Part shown: piece after piece, positions 10,292 to 21,022 of the stretch | How the letters are laid out: each line of letters opens with the position of its first letter | Numbering within the stretch: the first letter of the stretch is position 1 | Assembly (NCBI GenBank): GCA_907163345.1 | Contig: CAJQUN010000021.1 | Span: forward strand, 1,302,001 to 1,366,000 | Reading direction: 5' to 3' | DNA length: 64,000 nt | DNA from: Haberlea rhodopensis | Lineage: Eukaryota; Streptophyta; Magnoliopsida; Lamiales; Gesneriaceae | Notes under the pieces: model-generated | What the model was told of the DNA's origin: nothing | Databases searched by the model: none | The model's input: only the letters and a program-made list of their open reading frames with translations | Program-made: the position numbers and the translations under genes

Positions 10292-11774
10292 TGACCGCTT
10301 ATTTTTTTAAACAGTATTTTCCAGTAGCGATTCTACCGCAAGTGCACGGTTGTCAAGTTTTAGTATAGTTAAATGAAAGTAAGGGTTGTCGAATCCACAA
10401 GGACTAACGTATAAGTACCAAATAAAACTAGTAAAATTATATTTACCCTACGATTAAAAAGGGGGTAGATTAACTAATGCAAAATTAAATCTAAAGAACC
10501 CAAATAAAAACAAGAATAAATAAAATAAATGGCTTCCGGATATGCAGAGGAATTTCGCTCGAGAAATTTATCTAGCTCTTCGTTCAACTGTGTTATCGTC
10601 AATGATTCGTTTGAATAAGCAACTACTAAACAATCGATTCTTAAGGTGAAAGGCTTTCGCTGTTATTCAATACACTCTCTCGAGCTGTAAAGAAACTAAT
10701 ATCAAATTAGAACAAGTAACTCTCGTTCACTTATTTACTAATCCGATATTGCATAAATCTTCAAAACCTCGTTCTCTAAATCTCTCGATTCAAAGTGCTC
10801 ACGTATGTGATTTTATCTCTCGATCTCAATCTTAAACATACATCATGAATTATTATAGCGTATTAAAACGTTATCTCTCGATCTCGGTTTTAACTCACAA
10901 ATTCAATCAAAGTTAGCTAGGCTTTGATATCTTTAGGCATATAATTCATGAACAATAAGAAATCAATCCACTCAAACACATTCGAATCAATAACTCAAAC
11001 ACAATTATATTCAAACTCGATAAAATAAACTCAATTCAATTCAAATCAAATACATGAGATGTTTAATTGTCTCTCAACCTCAAAAACATCTAATGAAAAT
11101 GAAAATCAAATAAATCAGAGTTTAGAAATACGATAAACGTGGGAACAAATCCCTGCGTTGCACCGTAATCTCTTATCTTGCTCCTTCCTTGCACTCCGAA
11201 ACTGACTCGCTCAAGATCGGACGAAGAACGGAGGAAGATGGCTTTTCCTCCGGTTCTTGTTGGCGGCGGCTAGGGTTCTCCTTGATAATTCTTTTCGGCT
11301 CCTCAAGCTCTCTGATATGATATATATTGATATGGAAAAGATTTCCCATTTAAACCACCGAGAATCATTCAAATATGGAAGATAAGATTTTTAAAATTTC
11401 GCGTATCGATCGATCGAAAAGATTTTCCGATCGATCGGTGCATTGTTCACTTCAGCATTTAAAACTCTATGCCTCGATCGATCGATCGAGATTTTGGTTC
11501 CGATCGATCGACACTTTGATAAAATTGTTGCTGAACTCTCTGCCCAGATCGATCGATCGAGAAATATTCTCTCGGCAAAATCTGAATTCTTCATTTTTTT
11601 CTCTTTTTCGCCTCAATTTTCACCTGTTTTCTTCACTTTAGCTCATTTATACCATTTCCGACCTATTTTCCTGAAACAAGCAAATAAATACCAAAAAAAG
11701 TAATTACATCCAGGAAAAAGTACGAAAAACGGTAAGAAATTACAGCTAAAAACACGTAATATCTAAGCCTATCA
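10292..11774 (-). mobile_element. 5' LTR of the TR-GAG-like element
   Basis: 1483 bp, near-identical to 3911-5402. It carries five CGATCGATCG palindromes (11405-11561), one fewer than the 3' LTR. The other differences are small indels. Confidence 0.9.
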
Positions 11775-12778
11775 CTAACCTACTCAATCAGCCTCCCTAT
11801 ACATATATGTACAAAAATCGGATCTAAAAAACAATCTAGGTATAGTAGGTAGAATAGTTTAGACTAGTTTTATAATTTTTTTTTCAATTTTGTTGAAGGA
11901 CGCTACGATGATCGAAGCGAATGCGAGATTGACAACCTCGACGAGCGGAGATTGGATTAGTCTTCTTTCCCTTACTTTTATTTGTTGTTTTTCGTAGAAT
12001 ATGTCTAGCTAGTTTTTAATTCTTGGTTGAGGAAGACAAATCATTGGATTTATTTATCTTGGGGAGATTCCTACGCTTTAATTATCAATTTTATTGAGTA
12101 TCAAGAGTTTTCTGATTTTATTGATATGATTGGTGTTTGTTTATTGGATTGACAACCTAACAACTTGCATGAAATCTAATGCTAAATTAGATATCAAATA
12201 CGAAATTGTTTGATCCCTCTAATTTACGAAGCACCTAAGATTAATGAATTTCCGCTTGTGAGTTTGTTAAATTGTTAGGAAGAACACTTGACTATATTAA
12301 ACATAGAAGCTTGGATTATGTTGTTTAGCTTCATCGATCTCACTAGTTCATATGCTATCATCGATTTAAATCTTAATCGCTTGTATTTTGATTGATTGTT
12401 TGATAAATGGTTAAACTAGAACCTTTGGGCTACTTAACTAAACGTAAGGTGAGATAGGACTTTGATTATTGGATTAAACGTCCAACGATGAATATTCATA
12501 TGAAAAATTGAGTCTCTTGTGAATCGATGAAATAGATGATAATTCCAAGAAAGAGTCGCCGATACCAAGAATCAATTTCATTAGTTTAATCTTTAGTTTT
12601 AGTTTTAATTTGTATAATTCACTCACAACTCATCTTTAATTTATTGTTTGTTTTGATTTTCATTAACACAAGAATCCACACCTCCTCGTGGGATCGATCT
12701 CTACCCACACTACTACATTATTGTTATCAATCTTGAGGATTGAGTGTGATTAATTTGGGCGTACACGATAAGCGCACA
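11775..12778 (+). mobile_element. Athila-like LTR, copy 1 (diverged, 5' end unclear)
   Basis: From about 11825 the sequence aligns with 13137-14079: CAATTTTGTTGAAG.ACGCT, TTGACAACCTCG, TTCTTGGTTGAGGAAGACAAA, ATCGATCT.TACCCACACTACTACATTATTG and CGTACACGATAAGCGCA. The first 50 bp continue the decayed gypsy interrupted at 3910. No clear TG start or PBS is visible. Confidence 0.65.
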
Positions 12779-13136
12779 CTAAAGACCTACTTGATTTGTG
12801 CTTGCAAGTGGCTAAGATAGTGGAGAAGTGTGTGCAAGTAAGCTTATATTTGTGTTATAGTATAACTTGAGCTATTATGAGTTTATATTAATTGGATCTA
12901 TAATTTGTGCATGACATTTGTTTAACACCACACACGCATGTTCACTGTTTTGTTGAGTATGAGATGTTTAAGGATTGAACTTGTTCCACTGCTAACTTTT
13001 CATCGTCTTTCGTTATTATGCATGTTTAAAATTGTTGAGGTATTAAAGTGAGAATAAGTTAGTTTGTTATGATGCTATGAGCCAACAAAAAGATGCAGTT
13101 TTTTCTGATTTACTCAAAGATTAAGTATGGGGAGTT
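12779..13136 (+). other. Short spacer between two Athila-like LTR copies
   Basis: 358 bp without coding sequence, ending AAGATTAAGTATGGGGAGTT. This is a polypurine tract plus the AAGTATGGGG motif next to the following LTR. It probably represents the last remains of an internal region after a large deletion. Confidence 0.5.
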
Positions 13137-14079
13137 TGATGTGACTAGAAATAGATAGTTAGGGTAGATTAGTTTAGGCTTAGTTATATTTTTTCTTTCA
13201 ATTTTGTTGAAGAACGCTCAGAATATCAAAACGAAGGCTGGATTGACGACCTCGGCAGAGTGGCGATCGGATTAGTATCTCTTCCATTGCTTTTGTTTAT
13301 CGTTTTTTAGTTATGTGTAGCTAGTTTTTAATTCTAGGTTGAGGAAGACAAAACCTTGGATTTATTTGTCTTGGGGAGATTCTTACGCTTTTATTTATCG
13401 ATATTATCGAATATCAGTGTTTTCAGATTTTGCTGACATGGTTTGTGTTTGTTTATTGGATTGACAACCTAATAACTTGCATATAATCTAATGTTAAATT
13501 AGATAATTGTTTGACTAATTGAATTTACGAAGCAACTAAGATTAATAATTGCTTGTTGTTGGTGTTATTAAATTCTTAGAGAAAATAATTGACTAAATTT
13601 ATATAAACCGCTTGTGCTTATATTGTTTAGATTCATCATTCACTAGTTTTGAATGTCATCACGATTTTAATCTTGAATGTGCATATAGAGATTGAATGAT
13701 TGATGAAAGTTAAATTAGAACTTTTGGACTAATTGACTATGAATAAGGTGATGGAGGAATTAGATTTCCAATTGATGAATATTCAAATAATATTTGAGTC
13801 TTTTGTGAATCTTTGAAATAGATAATGATATCCAAGGAATAGTCGATTGATACCAATAATCGTTTTCATTAGTTTAATCTTTGATTTTAATTTTATTAGT
13901 TTAATTCAATTTTCACAACCCCATCTTTTATTTTATTTTTATTTTTTTGCTTTTGATTTTCATTAACACAAAAATCACACCTCCTCGTGAGATCGATCCA
14001 TACTCACGCTACTACATTATTGTTATCAATCTTGAGGATTGAGTGATGTTAATTTGGGCGTACACGATAAGCGCAACCA
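13137..14079 (+). mobile_element. Athila-like 3' LTR, copy 2
   Basis: Starts TGATGTGACTAGAAATAG after a polypurine tract and ends near GATAAGCGCAACCA. Same family as copy 1 and as the longer solo LTR at 32998-34423, with many substitutions, so it is old. Confidence 0.7.
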
Positions 14080-15132
14080 AATTTTGGAGTTTCGACGTAC
14101 AAACATGTACTGTTCTTTCTCAAGGTGACCCTTGATTGATTTGGTCCTCAAGAAGCTCTTTCTTTCCACACCATGGGCAATCCCAAGGCTGGGATGGACG
14201 AGCAAAAATGTAGAATTTTTTCCAATCCTTTATTGAAGATGGGTAGTTCTTAAGGAAACCACTGAAGAGCTCGGGAGTAGGGTTGAACCCCAGAAAAGAA
14301 ATAACAATAAAAAACCAGCCAGTACATGTAACTGTTGTGGAACAGCTGGATAAGGAAAAAAATAAATTAATTTGGCAATATCAAGGAAGGACGGAGGAAC
14401 GGGAAACGAAAACCCCCTCGAATTTTGTCCAGATAGAAAGGAAAGTAACCCTCATGGGGAAGGTGCGGGTGTGACCATTAAGAGGGAATAATGATTGAGA
14501 TATCCTTAGGAATCTCCCAACTAGTTCGGATTCGGGAGAGATGTAGGCATGAGCGAACCCTTGATTCAAATATCTCGAACCAAGGAACCTTGGCTGCCAC
14601 TAAGGCATGTTCAGTATCATCATGCTCATTCTCCCTCCGTAGATCCGAAGAGCTAGAGCAACTCAGTGTCTCCTAGCAATCCGAGGAGGAGGAAGGAAGG
14701 GGTAAAATTGAGTTTCATTCCCCCATATATGCACGACACTGGTCGATCTCCCTCATCGAGGAATCAACCTTATTGCCAGTGGAGGAAGACATACTTGGTA
14801 AAAAAGTTTGAAAGTGTTGAAGATAAGCTGCTCATTCGTATATTGCCAGCTCGGAAGCAAATTGAAGCAAACGGTGAAAATGACAGGGTATGACCGCGTA
14901 TTTATAAGGTGGGCCAGCAAATCGTCCGCAGATCAACATCGTTGAATAAAACTCAAATTAGCAGTCACAAATTCACCTCGGGAATCCAAACGTAGCATAG
15001 TTTCATTTGAATTTAAGCTGGAAAAATAGGCGGCAGAAAAGTCTCGAACAGAGGCAAAACCTGGATTTTATCGGAAGATGAAAAACCAAGACTTCTACGT
15101 TGCTCGTCTTGCTTTACTTAAGGAGGATTAGG
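14080..15132 (-). pseudogene. Probable gypsy-type transposon remnant
   Basis: No intact ORF. On the minus strand, about 14110-14460, three frames together read like the 'putative gypsy type transposon' domain: GGFRFPF, then aromatic-rich segments, then KKFYIFARPSQPWD. This is recognition by eye over frameshifts and could be wrong. 14700-15130 shows nothing I recognise. Confidence 0.3.
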
Positions 15133-15630
15133 TGATGTCTTAGGATGAATCAGTCTCCTTGGGTAAAATCTCATATTAGTGCCGAGCACAAAGTGCCCGA
15201 GCACGAAGTATCCGAGCACAAGAAATGCCTGCTCGGCTGTTTTGTCAAACAACAGCGGAACCCGGACATAACTGACAGTCAACAGAGACGGATAAACGTG
15301 TGTTGATAGTGCGCAGATTTCTCGAACACGTCTGAAGCCAGTCACACCACGATCAGAGGCAGATCAGAATCCGAATTTGACGTACATTAACTGCCGAAGT
15401 TAGCATTATAAATACCAGCCCAAAGTTCCATTGAAATAGGTGGAGATCTCTGGCGAAAAAGATACAGAGAAGAACATAATATTATGTTCGGTCTTTTAAT
15501 TTTGTTTCTTTATTGTGACATTATTGTACCAGACTCTGTAAAATCAGCAAAGTTTATAGTGGAAACTTTATAGTGAACTAGATCCCGTGGTTTTCTCCTC
15601 TAGGTTTTCCACTTAAGTGCTGCAACAACA
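15133..15630 (+). mobile_element. Probable LTR or LTR fragment
   Basis: A TATA box (TATAAATA, 15407-15414) is followed by a U5-like end: CTAGATCCCGTGGTTTTC, then GGTTTTCCACTTAAG and GCAACAACA. The upstream part has imperfect GCCCGAGCACAAAG repeats (15180-15225). Proposed ends are TGATGTC and CAACAACA, but no TSD was found, so the boundaries are tentative. Confidence 0.45.
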
Positions 15631-16620
15631 AAAGCGTGCATGGATAGTCCTAAAGTTGTAAACTTATAAAGAAAATCTTGGTAGAAAACAAACTATTTAT
15701 CACTCAAACCAACAATATTGATCATACACTTCATCAACTGGGAAGTTATAATGCGTCGACCCTCCTAAAGTTTTAAACTTGTAATGCATTAAATTAAATA
15801 TAATACTTGATGAGTATATATCAGATACTTATATATATTTAAACACAAGTATCTGTCAACAAATACTATTGTTACCATATACAACACGATTTAACCATCG
15901 TGTTTTGACTCAATTATGATCAATAGTCTTATCTTGATCGTCATGAATAACATGACAACTATTTATTTTAGAAAATATACGAATCCACCTTATATTACAT
16001 CTAATTCTTTGAAAATTATCATATTCTGGGACTATATTATGTATACTATCAACTTATACTCCTCGCATGTTAATTTTGGGTTGTTTGATGTAATCTGTAA
16101 TAACATTACCTTTAAAGGTACCGAATGTGACATATATCACAATCATCAAGATTGTCACCCTCAGCAAACCTAGTTTTTGCAAGTGAACGAAACAAAGCAT
16201 GTAATTACTATCAAATCATTTTGGTGACTACTTTCGAACAAACACCAATCACTACTCAAAATTGGATGATTGGTTGCCATCCTATGTAATGTAGGCAATA
16301 CCGAATATTTATATCCAATGGTTTGATATACGATAAATTTCTCAAATTTAATATTATTTTCCAAAAATTATACATCACACGCACAAGTATCTCTGTAATT
16401 CCACCTAAAAGTGCTAAATATCTCGGGCCCACTATTCATTCAAGAATCTTCTCATGTATTCAAAAATCTTTGAACTTTTTTGGGACAGCATCGCTCAATT
16501 ACACCAAAAATCTTCACATTTCCCAAAACATTTTGATCATAAACCGACTTCAGTCGATCAACTCCATCGCTAACAAAAAAAAAAAAAAAATCCATCGTGA
16601 ACTCCTCCGAAACCTTCGAA
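15631..16620 (+). other. Intergenic region and LESV 5' flank
   Basis: AT-rich sequence without a credible ORF. The last 60 bp before the LESV ATG hold an A17 run (16574-16590), probably 5' UTR. No clear TATA box could be assigned. Confidence 0.5.
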
Positions 16621-19298
16621 ATGGCTACCCATTTCAAACTAACTCAACCACGCGCCGCCGCAATCGCCACCTCCCCGATACCCTACCGCCGCAAACTCAG
16701 AAACCCATTTTTCATTTCCACCAAAGATACACATTTCCAGTTCAAAACTATCCCACAAAGCAAGAACAAAACTTTTAGAGTTTCAAGAATCGGCGCTGCA
16801 AATGGGGGAGGAGGCTCGTATCTGGAGATGTGGAAGATGGCGATGGAGCGGGAAAGGAAGTCCGCAGATTTCGAAAGAATGGCGGAAAATACTTCCGAAG
16901 ATAGTGGGAAAGGGGAGAGTGATGGAGAATTGGAGAGGAGGAACAAAGAGTTCACGAGGCTTCTAGAATTTTCTGTTGAGGAAAGAGATAGGATTCAGAG
17001 GATGCAGGTGATTGATCGAGCGGCGGCGGCGATTGCCGCTGCCAGAGCTCTGGTTAAGGATAAAGTTCAGCCGCAGGTGGAGGATTCCGGTGAGGTGGAA
17101 GTTGAGAGAGTCGGTGAAGATGAGGAGGATCTGCAAGATGGTATTTTTTTTAAATATGGTTCTTGATCCTTCTCTTTGTTGATGAAATTCAAGATATATC
17201 GAATAATTCTTTTATGTAAATTGGATTGTTGGACTATATGTAGACATGTATTGCTTCATTTTATTTGGTACTTATTCATTACATGTGCAAAACTATGAGG
17301 TAATGAATCTCCATGATGACACACAATAGCCATACTGAGGGATGATGTAAGAGGGAAACTTTGTTCAAAATAATTGCATCAAAAACTTGTTTTTTCTCCC
17401 ATCTGGTGGTGACTGTCGTGTATTGGTGATCTGAGCCTGATTCTATGTGCTTTCTCAGTTAAGCTTACAGCGTGAAATGAGATGTCTAAACACAACCTGA
17501 AAATCTGTTGAGCATGATCATTATCGCTTATTTAGTCCCGAGATATATTCTTTTGGTCTGTGGAATGTTATTTTCATCTTGTATTATTGAAATGGGGATA
17601 TTTAACGTAAGGCAAACTTGATCAGGAACACAAAGTGGAGGCTCTTTGCTGTCGCAATCCAGAAGCATAGATGTAGGAACGCCCGGTCCAAGCTTCTGGA
17701 CATGGGTTCCTCCTCTAGATGATGATGATGATGATTCGTTTGGTCCAAAGCTTGCAGGCCAAACATCTCCATCTCCAGCACCATTCTTTCCCGTTTTGGA
17801 GAAAGAACGGTCTTCTGATATTTTCTCTGTTCCCTTTCAGACAGCAATTCCTCAAGCTAAATATAGACCTTTTCTTCCTCCGCTCCAGTCATCAATGGAG
17901 ATCGAGAAATCGGAATTTACACCTCATTTGGAAGAACAGAATGCAATCGAAGTTCAATTTTCAGCACAAGCAGCCGAAGCTGCTCAGACTCTTAATGAAG
18001 CGAACCAAGCATCTTCGCAAGGGTTTATTTCTGATGGATCGAGATGGTGGAAGGAGACGGGAATAGAACAACGACCTGATGGGGTCCTCTGTAGATGGAC
18101 GCTGATTCGAGGTGTCAGTTCTGATAAGGCTGTCGAATGGGAAAACAAGTATTGGGAAGCTGCGGACGAGTTTGGCTATAAGGAACTTGGTTCGGAGAAA
18201 TCTGGACGTGATGCTGCAGGAAATGTTTGGCGTGAATATTGGATGGAAACGATGAGCCAGGTTATTGCTTTAGCTCATTTTTTCTTCGGTTTTCATGTTA
18301 TGTCAGGTGAAAATCTGCATATCTCAACTTACGTATTGTTGTTCAATACATCATAAAACTGACTTGCCTTCTTTGAATTTAACTGCCTTGTGTTTTGCAG
18401 AATGAGGGGATTGTCTATCTTGAAAAAACCGCCGAAAAGTGGGGGAAGAATAACCATGGGAGTGAGTGGCAAGAAAAATGGTGGGAGCATTATGGTGCAG
18501 GCAGAGCTGAGAAGTGGGCTCAGAAATGGTGCAGTATCGATCCTTATACTCCCTTAGATGTGGGACATGCTCACGTTTGGCATGAGAGGTACAAAAGGGT
18601 TTGACTCTTATCGGTTGCGGATATAGGAATTCACCAAATATAGGAATTTAATCAACGGAAGAAGACTTAAAATAATTATAGATTTCTAATTCTTGATCTG
18701 TAATCATCATCATACACGAGCACGTGTATTATAAGGCGACCCTGCTAGCTCGTGAATGGCAAAGTCAATGAGTAAAGGTCGAATGTATGAGAACGAATCG
18801 ATCCACGACATTTATCATCCTGCTTAAATTATACCTTTTAGAAGGCTTACTACTAGTTCAGTCACATTTCACATGTTTTTTTAATATTCTTTTTGCTCGT
18901 ACCTTATGATCTCTTGCTGTAGGTGGGGTGAGACATATGATGGTCTAGGAGGAAGCGTAAAATACGCAGACAAATGGGCCGAGCGTTTTGAGGGAGATGG
19001 CTGGTCAAAATGGGGCGACAAATGGGATGAGAACTTTGATCTCGAAAGCCAAGGGGTTAAGCAAGGAGAGACATGGTGGGAAGGAAAGTACGGAGATCGT
19101 TGGAATCGAACGTGGGGCGAAGGACACAACGGCTCCGGATGGGTACACAAGTATGGGAAGAGCAGCAGTGGGGAGCACTGGGACACTCATGTGCAGCAAG
19201 ATACTTGGTATGAGAGGTTCCCACATTATGGTTTCTATCATTGCTTTGAGAACTCAGTTCCACTGCGTGATGTCAAGAAACCATCAGAATGGTCGTAA
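16621..19298 (+). CDS. LESV: LIKE EARLY STARVATION (LESV), chloroplastic
   Basis: Exons 16621-17140, 17626-18260, 18401-18588 and 18923-19298, with introns of 485, 140 and 334 bp, all GT-AG and in phase. They give 572 residues, close to the 578 I recall for Arabidopsis LESV; ESV1 is much shorter. Residues 1-60 are basic, Ser/Thr-rich and nearly free of acidic residues, as in a plastid transit peptide. Then come SYLEMW (66-71), an Ala/Glu-rich helical segment, SFWTWVPP (196-203) with an Asp tract, and from about 314 to the end the Trp-rich domain: GSRWWKE, EKWWEHY, ADKWAERF, WSKWGDKWDENF, ETWWEGKYGDRW. In this family the aromatic rows bind amylopectin helices; LESV and ESV1 govern starch-granule organisation and turnover in the stroma. 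An upstream in-frame GTG (16597) was rejected because the ATG gives a normal transit peptide. Confidence 0.88.
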
Positions 19299-19640
19299 AA
19301 TACCTGAACGGGGAACTTGACTCGATTCCTGGCTCATCCGACTTATAAGCGTGCTAATGTCAAGAATCCGTCCAAATGGCAGTAAAAGTTTCGTTTTTTT
19401 TACATACAGGGCCGGATATAAAGAGGGAACTCGTTTAAATTTCTGCCTCATCTTGATCTACATGTATTACGTTATATCTTTGGTTGGCCATATGAGAGGA
19501 CTTTTGATGGTAAGCTCTACTTGCCTCTCTCATTTAAGTTACACTTTATTGCTGGTTTTGTGTCTAAAGGTCAACCAAAAATTTTGGGACAATACATTAA
19601 AACGTCCATAGAGTTTGGGCCAATTCTTGGTTTAGGGAAT
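19299..19640 (+). other. 3' flank of LESV
   Basis: Contains the 3' UTR. The last codons and the following bases recur imperfectly: GTCAAGAAACCATCAGAATGG at 19272 and GTCAAGAATCCGTCCAAATGG at 19360. This suggests a small duplication of the gene end. No separate gene. Confidence 0.5.
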
Positions 19641-20528
19641 TTTCAATGACCCGCTTTAGTCTCTAAAGCTATGATGCACGTACGCTCCTGGGAATCATTG
19701 GGTGCAGTGTCAGACACTTCTAGGACATCGACACCCCCTGGACAGGTGTTGGACACTCCTGATGGACGTGTCCGACTAGAAAATGATATTTTGGGGGTTA
19801 ATTCTACAATTTAAAAAGTTTTTGACTAAAATAAAATTTGTATACGTTTGTTAAACTTTATGGTAATTGAAGTAATATGGATCTGGTGATGGTATCAGTG
19901 ATATTATAACGATTTTAGTGACATGCATTTATTTATGCGTTTCTTGAATTTGGTAAGAATATATTTGATGTTATATTTTATTTGGGTATGTTTGCTAAAC
20001 TTTATGTTAATTGAAGTAATATGCTTTTGATGTTAGTATGTGTGATATTATGATAATTCCAGTGATATGCATTTATTTATATGCTCTTGAATTTGGTAAT
20101 AATTTTTTGTTGTTTTTACATGATTTTAGAATTTAAAAAATATAAATTTTTAATATTTTGAAATATAGTACATGTATAATATCTATAAAAATATAAAAAT
20201 ACACATGCGTGTCTCAGCCGTGTCGTATCTTGTAAATTTTGAAAAATCTGTGTCGACATGTCCATGTCGTATCGTGTCTGTGTCGTCGCGTTAGTGTCCA
20301 TGCATCATAGCCCTAAAGCTTTAAATAATTTACCGGTTCAGTCCCCAACGTTAAATCGATCGTGTCGGGAATATTTTAAAACTTTAATGACTAGATCGGA
20401 TTTGATTTGTTTCCAATTCAGTCCCTAAAGTTTTAAAAATATTCCGGTTCGGTCCCTCGATCGACTTTACATTATGGACTGAATTGGAAATTTTTTAAAA
20501 CTTTAGTATCTAAATCGGGTCACTGAAA
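19641..20528. mobile_element. Inverted-repeat MITE-like element hosting a hAT MITE
   Basis: The ends are inverted: TTTCAATGACCCGCTTTAG at 19641, and on the opposite strand at 20528 TTTCAGTGACCCGATTTAG, 17 of 19 identical. Flanks GTTTAGGGA and GTGTAGGGG could be a decayed 9-bp TSD (7 of 9), hinting at Mutator. Inside, AATTCAGTCCCTAAAGTTTT and its inverted partner near 20478-20505 form a foldback. It is interrupted by the hAT MITE at 19669-20310. Confidence 0.5.
19669..20310. mobile_element. hAT-type MITE (TIR CTATGATGCA), 642 bp
   Basis: Starts CTATGATGCACG and ends, reading the complement inward, CTATGATGCATG. Flanking octamers are CTCTAAAG and CCCTAAAG (7 of 8), the TSD length expected for hAT. 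Subterminal GTGTC/GACAC and GTGTCGTATC-type repeats are typical of such MITEs. No transposase. Confidence 0.8.
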
Positions 20529-21022
20529 CGTGTAGGGGCTGGATTTTGATAGTGTCGATTTTGATAAAAAAAAAAAAAATTTTGACATTGAACTAATAAT
20601 TATTTTAAGAGAATTAGAATGTCAAATATATTATAAAATTTCAACTCAACCTAAAGTCGGTGTGACTTGGATTTGTTGCATAACAGAAGATCTGCGTTTG
20701 AATAGAATTTGTAACTGACTACCGATTTATTTCCAAGAAATTGCATTTTTTAGTTGAAATATTCCTCACGTACGGAATATTCAAGAATCAATTCTATTTT
20801 TTCAAATTATTTTGTTCATAAAGAACTATAGTCCATGAATTCACCCTGACCAATAATCTAGTCCGTTGATCACGCAATCGATCTTATTATAGTAATAAAA
20901 AAAAATACTAAAATCGTATGATAAAAATGACCTCTATGGATTAGGTATACCGTATTAAATTTCAAATCAAACCTTAATTAAATTGTGAAAGTGAAATCAA
21001 AATCATTTCTGGTTTCCGTTCT
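20529..21022. other. AT-rich intergenic DNA
   Basis: No ORF, repeat or motif that I can support. Confidence 0.5.

Larger units (their letters stand above)
3911..11774 (-). mobile_element. Complete non-autonomous gypsy-type LTR retrotransposon (TR-GAG-like)
   Basis: A 7864-bp element on the minus strand. LTRs are 10292-11774 (5') and 3911-5402 (3'), with TG/CA ends and TSD CTAAC. The PBS matches tRNA-Asp. On the minus strand the order is LTR, PBS, gag, GATC cassette, ORF2, G-rich tract, 1.3 kb spacer, PPT, LTR. There is no protease, RT, RNase H or integrase, so mobilisation would need enzymes in trans from an autonomous relative. This resembles the published TR-GAG type, but the second ORF is extra. 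Only a few substitutions and small indels separate the LTRs by eye, so the element is fairly young. Confidence 0.9.

Noticed and set aside
15180..15225. GCCCGAGCACAAAG repeats as a separate regulatory array
   Set aside because: Only three imperfect copies within a probable LTR; too little to claim more.
16597..16620. Upstream in-frame GTG as start of LESV
   Set aside because: Not an ATG; the ATG at 16621 gives a normal plastid transit peptide.
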